DNA from: JANWHF01 sp036276235 | GTDB taxonomy: Bacteria; Planctomycetota; Phycisphaerae; Tepidisphaerales; Tepidisphaeraceae | Assembly: GCA_036276235.1 (NCBI GenBank) | Contig: DATBDZ010000260.1 | Location: forward strand, 1-17,086 | DNA: 17,086 nucleotides | Direction of reading: 5' to 3' | In this document: in pieces, positions 12,799-17,086 of the stretch | How positions within the stretch are numbered: position 1 is the first letter of the stretch | Layout of the letters: each line of letters begins with the position of its first letter | Translations under genes and position numbers: made by a program | The notes under the pieces: generated by a model | The model's input: only the letters and a program-made list of their open reading frames with translations | What the model was told of the DNA's origin: nothing | Databases searched by the model: none

Positions 12799-13965
12799 AT
12801 GAGCCAAATCCGAGTCCTCGTCGGCACGCGCAAAGGCGCGTTCATCCTCACCTCTGACGGCAAACGGCAAAAGTGGGACGTCAGCGGGCCGCACTTCGGC
12901 GGGTGGGAGATTTATCACATGAAAGGCTCGCCGGTCGATCCGAGCCGGATTTATTGCTCGCAGTCCAGCAGTTGGTTTGGACAGATCATTCAACGCTCAA
13001 ACGATGGCGGCAAGACCTGGGAGCAGCCGGGTACGCCGGCGGGCGAGCAGGCCGGCCCGGGCGGCATGCCTAAAGGGGAGAGCAATAAATTTGTTTACGA
13101 CGGCGTGCCGGGCACGCATCAGTGGTACGACGGAACGGCTCACCCCTGGGAGTTTAAGCGCGTGTGGCATCTGGAGCCGTCGTTGACGGATCCGGACAAG
13201 GTTTATGCGGGCGTGGAAGATGCCGCGTTGTTTGAGACGACGGACGGCGCGAAAACTTGGCATGAGCTCTCTGGTCTGCGCGGGCAGGGGAATGAATCCA
13301 AGTGGATGCCGGGTGCTGGTGGAATGTGTCTGCACACCATTCTGCTGGACAAGGCCAATCCTGACCGCATTTTCATTGCGATTTCCGCCGCCGGCGCGTT
13401 TCGCACGGACGACGGCGGCAAGACCTGGAAGCCGATCACGCGCGGGCTCAGATCTGAATTCATGCCGAATCCCACCGCGGAGATCGGCCATTGCGTGCAT
13501 CGCATCGCGATGCATCCGTCGCGGCCCAATACGCTTTTCATGCAGAAGCATTGGGATGTCATGCGCACCGACAACGCCGGCGAGCAGTGGCACGAAGTGA
13601 GCGGCAATCTGCCGACCGATTTCGGATTCGTCATCGACGTTCACGCCCATGAGCCCGAGACGATCTACGTCGTGCCGATCAAGAGCGATGGCGAGCATTA
13701 TCCGCCGGAAGGAAAGCTGCGGGTTTATCGCAGCCGCTCGGGGGGAAATGAATGGGAGCCGCTGACCAAGGGTCTGCCGCAAAAGGATTGTTACGTAAAC
13801 ATCCTGCGCGACGCAATGGCGGTGGATTCGATGGACCCGTGCGGCATCTATTTCGGAACCACCGGCGGCCAGGTGTATGGCTCCGCCGATGGTGGCGACA
13901 ACTGGGCGCCGATCGTCCGGGATTTGCCGGCCGTGGTGGCGGTGGAAGTGCAGACACTGCCATGA
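12799..13965 (+). CDS. BNR/Asp-box beta-propeller protein (sialidase-like repeats)
   Basis: A 388-residue cytoplasmic protein with no signal peptide. It contains at least six Asp-box (BNR) repeats: SNDGGKTW (67-74), TTDGAKTW (147-154), TDDGGKTW (203-210), TDNAGEQW (257-264), SRSGGNEW (312-319, degenerate) and SADGGDNW (362-369). Such repeats build sialidase/VPS10-type propellers. The N-terminus IRVLVGTRKGAFILTSDGKR marks a group of bacterial proteins annotated loosely as glycosyl hydrolases. I see no sialidase arginine triad or FRIP motif, so enzymatic activity is doubtful. AAAGGAG at 12785-12791 sets the ATG at 12799. The stop codon overlaps the ATG of the MoaD/ThiS-like gene, so the two proteins are translationally coupled and probably act together. 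Confidence 0.87.
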   Translation: MSQIRVLVGTRKGAFILTSDGKRQKWDVSGPHFGGWEIYHMKGSPVDPSRIYCSQSSSWFGQIIQRSNDGGKTWEQPGTPAGEQAGPGGMPKGESNKFVYDGVPGTHQWYDGTAHPWEFKRVWHLEPSLTDPDKVYAGVEDAALFETTDGAKTWHELSGLRGQGNESKWMPGAGGMCLHTILLDKANPDRIFIAISAAGAFRTDDGGKTWKPITRGLRSEFMPNPTAEIGHCVHRIAMHPSRPNTLFMQKHWDVMRTDNAGEQWHEVSGNLPTDFGFVIDVHAHEPETIYVVPIKSDGEHYPPEGKLRVYRSRSGGNEWEPLTKGLPQKDCYVNILRDAMAVDSMDPCGIYFGTTGGQVYGSADGGDNWAPIVRDLPAVVAVEVQTLP

Positions 13966-14258
13966 TCCGCGTCATTCTTCCTGCTCATCTTCGCACTCTC
14001 GCCAACATCGATCGCGAGGTCCAAGTCGCCGTCGAGGGAACGGTTTCGATCTCCACCGTCCTCGACGCGCTCGAGGCTCGCTATCCGATGCTGTGTGGCA
14101 CGCTGCGCGATCATGTCACGCACAAACGCCGACCGCTCGTGCGGTTCTTCGCGTGCGAGGAGGATCTCTCGCATCAGTCGACGGATTTGCCATTGCCCGA
14201 CAAGGTTGCCGATGGAAGCGAGCCGTTTGTGATCATCGGGGCGATTGCCGGTGGGTGA
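13962..14258 (+). CDS. MoaD/ThiS-like beta-grasp (ubiquitin-fold) small protein
   Basis: A 98-residue protein of the MoaD/ThiS sulfur-carrier superfamily. It has an initial strand IRVILPAHLRTL, a second strand VQVAVEGTVSISTVLDALEA leading into the helix, RYPMLCGTLRD, and a final LPDKVADGSEPFVIIGAIAGG region. It ends in the diagnostic C-terminal Gly-Gly (97-98), which in the family is adenylated and thiocarboxylated or conjugated. MoaD serves molybdopterin and ThiS serves thiamine synthesis. No moaE, thiG, moeB or thiF gene is in the window, and the length exceeds the usual 65-85 residues. The ATGA overlap with the propeller gene gives the start. Its partner suggests a role other than standard cofactor synthesis; that is inference. 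Confidence 0.85.
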   Translation: MIRVILPAHLRTLANIDREVQVAVEGTVSISTVLDALEARYPMLCGTLRDHVTHKRRPLVRFFACEEDLSHQSTDLPLPDKVADGSEPFVIIGAIAGG

Positions 14259-14333
14259 ATAGCCCGCGGACTGGCGGCGCATCATCACAGAAAATTGTCA
14301 CGGCCAGGCTTCCCGGGAGTTGCCCAAAGTAAC

Positions 14334-14349
14334 GCGGGATTCATCCCGC
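14334..14349. repeat. Small perfect stem-loop
   Basis: GCGGGAT and ATCCCGC form a perfect 7-bp stem around TC, in the 152-base gap between the beta-grasp gene and the lipoprotein gene. No T-run follows. It resembles the short hairpins near 7915 and 8002 in form. Confidence 0.6.
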
Positions 14350-14410
14350 CGCGCTCGCTGGTCCGGCGATTGCATTCTCCAGTTGGGGGCAGGCGATTGG
14401 AGGTCCATTC

Positions 14411-15682
14411 GTGCATCGCAGGTTCACATCGTTCCTCATTCTCGTTCTTCCAATGGCTGCGCTGTTGAATGGCTGCGCCAGCGAGCGGCCGATCCTTTAC
14501 AACATCACCCCGCAGTTCACCGTTCATGATCCGCAGTTCGCGCAAACGATGGGACATCTGCTTGGGCCGCAACTGGTTGGCGAGAATACCGTCACAACGC
14601 TGACCAACGGCGATCAAATTTTTCCCGCCATGCTGGATGCGATTCACTCGGCACAGAAAACCATCACATTTGAAACCTATATTTATTGGTCGGGAAAGAT
14701 GGGGCAGGCGTTTGCCGATGCGTTAGCCGAGCGGGCTCGCGCGGGCGTTAAGGTGTATGCCCTGATCGATTGGGTTGGCGGCGATCGCATCGATCCAAAA
14801 TACGTCAAGGAAATGACCGACGCCGGCTGTCAGGTGAAACGATATCATCCCTTTCACATTCTGCTGCCGGCTACGTGGTTTGACCTGGATCATCGCACAC
14901 ATCGCAAGATATTGGTAATCGACGGCACGATCGGATTCACCGGCGGCGTGGGAATTGCCGACGATTGGATGGGAAACGCGCAGGATTCCAAACATTGGCG
15001 CGATACACATTACCGCATCGAAGGTCCGGTGGTTTCGCAGCTTCAGGCGGTCTTTGACGACAACTGGATGCAAACCACCGGCGAAGTCCTCCAAGGCAAT
15101 GACTTCTTTCCCGAACTGCATGCCAAGGGCAAGCAATGGGCGCAGGTTTTCAAAAGCTCCTTCACCGGCGGCAGCGAAAACATGCAGTTGCTGTTTCTGC
15201 TGTCGATTGCCGCCGCGGGAAGTGATATCCGCATCGAAAATGCGTACTTCGTGCCAGATGAACTGACGATCCGCTCACTCACGGCGGCCGCCAAGCGCGG
15301 CGTGCATGTCACGATCATTGTGCCCGGTGCCCATATCGACGAAAAGGAAGTCCGCCAGGCCTCGCGCGCCCATTGGGGCAAGCTGCTCAAGGCCGGCATC
15401 GAAATCTGGGAGTATCACCCGACCATGTTTCACTGCAAGCTGCTGATCGTTGACGATCTGTGGGTTTCGATCGGCTCTTCCAACATGGATAACCGCTCCT
15501 TCCGCGTGAACGACGAGGCCAACATCAACGTGCTCGATGCCGATTTCGCGGCAGAGCAGATTCGCGAATTTGAAGCCGACAAAAAGCGCTCGCGGCAGGT
15601 CACCTACGATCAGTGGGCCCGCCGTCCCCTCGGCGAGAAAATCGGCGACCATTTCTTCACGGCGTTTGGTTGGGAGCTCTGA
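14411..15682 (+). CDS. Phospholipase D-superfamily lipoprotein, cardiolipin synthase-like
   Basis: A 423-residue protein with two HxK(x)4D motifs of the phospholipase D superfamily: HRKILVID at 164-171 (H164, K166, D171) and HCKLLIVD at 341-348 (H341, K343, D348). Each is followed by the expected small-residue patch (GFTGGVGIADDW, GSSNMDNRS). This arrangement fits ClsA/ClsB-type cardiolipin synthases, which join two phosphatidylglycerols or act on related phospholipids. Instead of transmembrane helices it starts with a lipoprotein signal, with a hydrophobic run and LLNGC (C22), so it is probably lipid-anchored outside the cytoplasmic membrane. Asn at the -2 position of the lipobox is less usual. 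The GTG start at 14411 follows GGAGGT (14399-14404) by six bases. Other phosphodiesterase activities remain possible. Confidence 0.88.
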   Translation: MHRRFTSFLILVLPMAALLNGCASERPILYNITPQFTVHDPQFAQTMGHLLGPQLVGENTVTTLTNGDQIFPAMLDAIHSAQKTITFETYIYWSGKMGQAFADALAERARAGVKVYALIDWVGGDRIDPKYVKEMTDAGCQVKRYHPFHILLPATWFDLDHRTHRKILVIDGTIGFTGGVGIADDWMGNAQDSKHWRDTHYRIEGPVVSQLQAVFDDNWMQTTGEVLQGNDFFPELHAKGKQWAQVFKSSFTGGSENMQLLFLLSIAAAGSDIRIENAYFVPDELTIRSLTAAAKRGVHVTIIVPGAHIDEKEVRQASRAHWGKLLKAGIEIWEYHPTMFHCKLLIVDDLWVSIGSSNMDNRSFRVNDEANINVLDADFAAEQIREFEADKKRSRQVTYDQWARRPLGEKIGDHFFTAFGWEL

Positions 15683-15703
15683 CTCCTTCCAGACAGCAAT
15701 GAC

Positions 15704-15913
15704 CGTCATGGTGAGGTACCCCGAAGCATCTGGCTGGATTGCGCGAATGGGCCAGGCCGGTGTAGGGTGGGTGTACTCGCCCACCATGAGCGACAGATGG
15801 TGGGCGAGTACACCCACCCTACACGAATTCGCGATATATCCGGAGCAGGTACTCCGAAGCATCAGGCTCCTTTGCCGAAGCGGCCAGATGCTGCGGAGTA
15901 CCTCAGCATGACG
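15704..15913. repeat. Nested repeat: family A inverted repeat interrupted by another palindrome
   Basis: The outer arms 15704-15734 and 15883-15913 match the family A element at 6565-6642, with three mismatches between the arms. The space between them is 148 bases rather than 16. It contains a perfect 27-base inverted repeat (15761-15787 with 15797-15823) and an extra partial family A arm (15847-15867, AGGTACTCCGAAGCATCAGG). The layout suggests that one palindromic element inserted into another, with a partial duplication. Confidence 0.9.
15761..15823. repeat. Perfect 27-base inverted repeat with 9-base loop
   Basis: The left arm starts TGTAGGGTGGGTGTACTCGC and ends CCACCAT; the right arm is its exact reverse complement. 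The loop is GAGCGACAG. Complete arm identity indicates recent insertion or active maintenance. It lies inside the family A element. Confidence 0.95.
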
Positions 15914-16054
15914 CTTGTCGAAGATTGGACCGCATGGGCACAATGGCGTCATTCTGCGTCGTCGTCCGGCGATATGCTGAAACTCGCGTTTGATCGGCTA
16001 GAATCACCAGTCGAACCTTTGAATGTCTCTTTGGTGTTTCGACAGGAGACGCCG

Positions 16055-16954
16055 ATGTTTGATTTTCCTGAATATGACGCCTTACGCCCGTTGATCGAGC
16101 TTGCCCGCCGCGAGGATATGGGCATTGATGACGATGACGTGACCAGCCGCCTGATGGTGCCGGAGGATGCGGTGGGCGTCGGCACATTGATGCAGAAGGA
16201 AGTGGGGATCGCCTGCGGCTTGCCGATCGTTCCGATGATCTGCGGCATCTACGACGAGCGGCTGCGCGTCGAGCAGATTCCCGGCTTTCATCTGGAGATT
16301 ATCGAAGGGCGATTCAGCGATGCGCGGACCATGCCGCTCATGCGCATCCGCGGCCCGCTACGTTCGATCCTTTCGGCCGAGCGCGTCGTACTGAACTTTT
16401 TGCAGCGGATGTCAGGCGTGGCGAGCCTGACGCATCGCTATGTGCGCCGCGTCGCGGGCACGCAGGCAAAAATCTTTGACACGCGAAAGACCATTCCCGG
16501 CCACCGGCTGCTCGACAAATACGCCGTCCGCTGCGGCGGCGGAAGTAACTACCGCATGGGCCTCTACGATGGCCTGCTCGTGAAAGACAATCACGTCGCA
16601 TCGGTGCCCGTGAAGGAATTGCAGGCGTATCTATCCGGCGTTGTCGCGCGCAGCCGCGCGGAGGATCCGAATCGATCCATCGAAATTGAGGTAGACACGC
16701 TCGAGCAGCTTCGCGAGGTGCTCAAGGTGGATGGCGTCCACGTCATTCTTCTGGACAACATGGACTGCCCGAAGATGACGATGGCGGTGGAACTGCGCAA
16801 CAAATCCGGCCGCCAAACCGCGCTGGAAGCCTCCGGTGGCGTGACGCTGGAAACCGTCCGCCCGATCGCACAAACCGGCGTCGAACGGATCGCGGTGGGG
16901 GCGCTGACGCATTCCGTGCCGGCGCTGGATATCAGTTTGGAGATCGAAAGCTGA
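16055..16954 (+). CDS. nadC: Nicotinate-nucleotide pyrophosphorylase (carboxylating); quinolinate phosphoribosyltransferase
   Basis: Makes nicotinate mononucleotide from quinolinate and PRPP with loss of CO2, a late step of de novo NAD synthesis in the cytoplasm. The 299 residues carry EDMGIDDDDVTSRL near the N-terminus, SAERVVLNFLQRMSGVASLT, KIFDTRKTIPGHRLLDKYAV, RCGGGSNYRMGLYDGLLVKD with NH following, IEIEVDTLEQLREVL, and the C-terminal barrel motifs VILLDNM, LEASGGV and RIAVGALTHS. These are the conserved NadC blocks, including the DTRKT and KDNH substrate-binding parts. The start is ATG 16055, six bases after AGGAG (16044-16048). The same frame stays open back to 15767, but that extension runs through repeat DNA. 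No nadA or nadB is in the window. Confidence 0.95.
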   Translation: MFDFPEYDALRPLIELARREDMGIDDDDVTSRLMVPEDAVGVGTLMQKEVGIACGLPIVPMICGIYDERLRVEQIPGFHLEIIEGRFSDARTMPLMRIRGPLRSILSAERVVLNFLQRMSGVASLTHRYVRRVAGTQAKIFDTRKTIPGHRLLDKYAVRCGGGSNYRMGLYDGLLVKDNHVASVPVKELQAYLSGVVARSRAEDPNRSIEIEVDTLEQLREVLKVDGVHVILLDNMDCPKMTMAVELRNKSGRQTALEASGGVTLETVRPIAQTGVERIAVGALTHSVPALDISLEIES

Positions 16955-16980
16955 TGGGCCGCGTGAGCGCGATCTGAGAA

Positions 16981-17086
16981 CCCTCTCCCCTGTACTTGGG
17001 GGAGAGGGCAGGGTGAGGGGACGGCGAGTCGCGATATCGCGCGGCTTGCAAATCGACGCGTGTCCCCTCACCCCAACCCTCTCCCC
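16981..17086. repeat. Composite palindromic repeat (family B), copy 2, cut by the window end
   Basis: A perfect 10-bp hairpin (CCCTCTCCCC at 16981-16990 with GGGGAGAGGG at 16999-17008) is followed by AGGGTGAGGGGAC. A complementary arm, TCCCCTCACCCCAACCCTCT, starts at 17063. This is the reverse orientation of the element at 9157-9299. The hairpin 27 bases after the nadC stop may protect or end that transcript. The element probably continues past the window. Confidence 0.88.

Noticed and set aside
12997..13782. 261-codon minus-strand open frame opposite the propeller gene
   Set aside because: Antisense shadow; the plus strand shows six Asp-box repeats in frame.
1..17086. tRNA, rRNA, riboswitch or CRISPR array
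   Set aside because: No cloverleaf, rRNA motif, riboswitch core or repeat-spacer pattern was seen on either strand; the visible RNA structures are simple palindromes.

Overview
The window is a GC-rich (about 60 percent by eye) bacterial chromosomal segment with many small palindromic repeats between genes. It most resembles a planctomycete, perhaps of class Phycisphaerae. This placement is inference from three things: a eukaryote-like UDP-GlcNAc pyrophosphorylase, an ArsR/AHSA1/DoxX operon of the kind common in planctomycetes, and the dense hairpin repeats. No rRNA or other phylogenetic marker is present to prove it.

Layout. 1-255: a hairpin repeat and a heptamer tandem repeat lead into a UAP1-type UDP-HexNAc pyrophosphorylase gene (256-1674). 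1738-2768: an uncharacterised DUF4304-like gene and a convergent small membrane-protein gene, followed by about 750 bp of gene-free DNA with two inverted repeats. 3521-7886: murE, murF and mraY in the usual dcw order, with repeats between murF and mraY. The cluster stops there: the next gene is an O6-alkylguanine-DNA alkyltransferase gene (8068-8616), not murD. 8774-9154: a SnoaL/NTF2-like gene. 9155-9453: two large palindromic repeats. 9454-11957: an operon with a clear promoter and palindromic operator, encoding an ArsR-type repressor, three SRPBCC/START-fold proteins (two of them AHSA1 paralogues) and a DoxX-like membrane protein. 12037-12689: a DUF5678-like gene and a convergent HigA-like antitoxin gene with no visible toxin. 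12799-14258: a six-Asp-box BNR propeller gene overlapping a MoaD/ThiS-like beta-grasp gene that ends in Gly-Gly. 14411-15682: a phospholipase-D/cardiolipin-synthase-like lipoprotein gene. 15704-15913: a nested repeat. 16055-16954: nadC. A second copy of the 9155-9300 repeat family closes the window.

How the genes fit together. The pyrophosphorylase would make UDP-GlcNAc, the entry substrate for peptidoglycan. MurE (with the meso-DAP signature), MurF and MraY carry out later cytoplasmic and first membrane steps, so the left half is mainly cell-wall precursor supply. The right half is accessory or housekeeping: alkylation repair, a repressor-controlled operon of unknown ligand, NAD synthesis, phospholipid chemistry, and a translationally coupled propeller/ubiquitin-fold pair of unknown role. 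That pair is the best candidate for an undescribed system. The other notable points are the K-to-N change in MurF, the nested repeat families and the heptamer repeat in the place of the mraY ribosome binding site.
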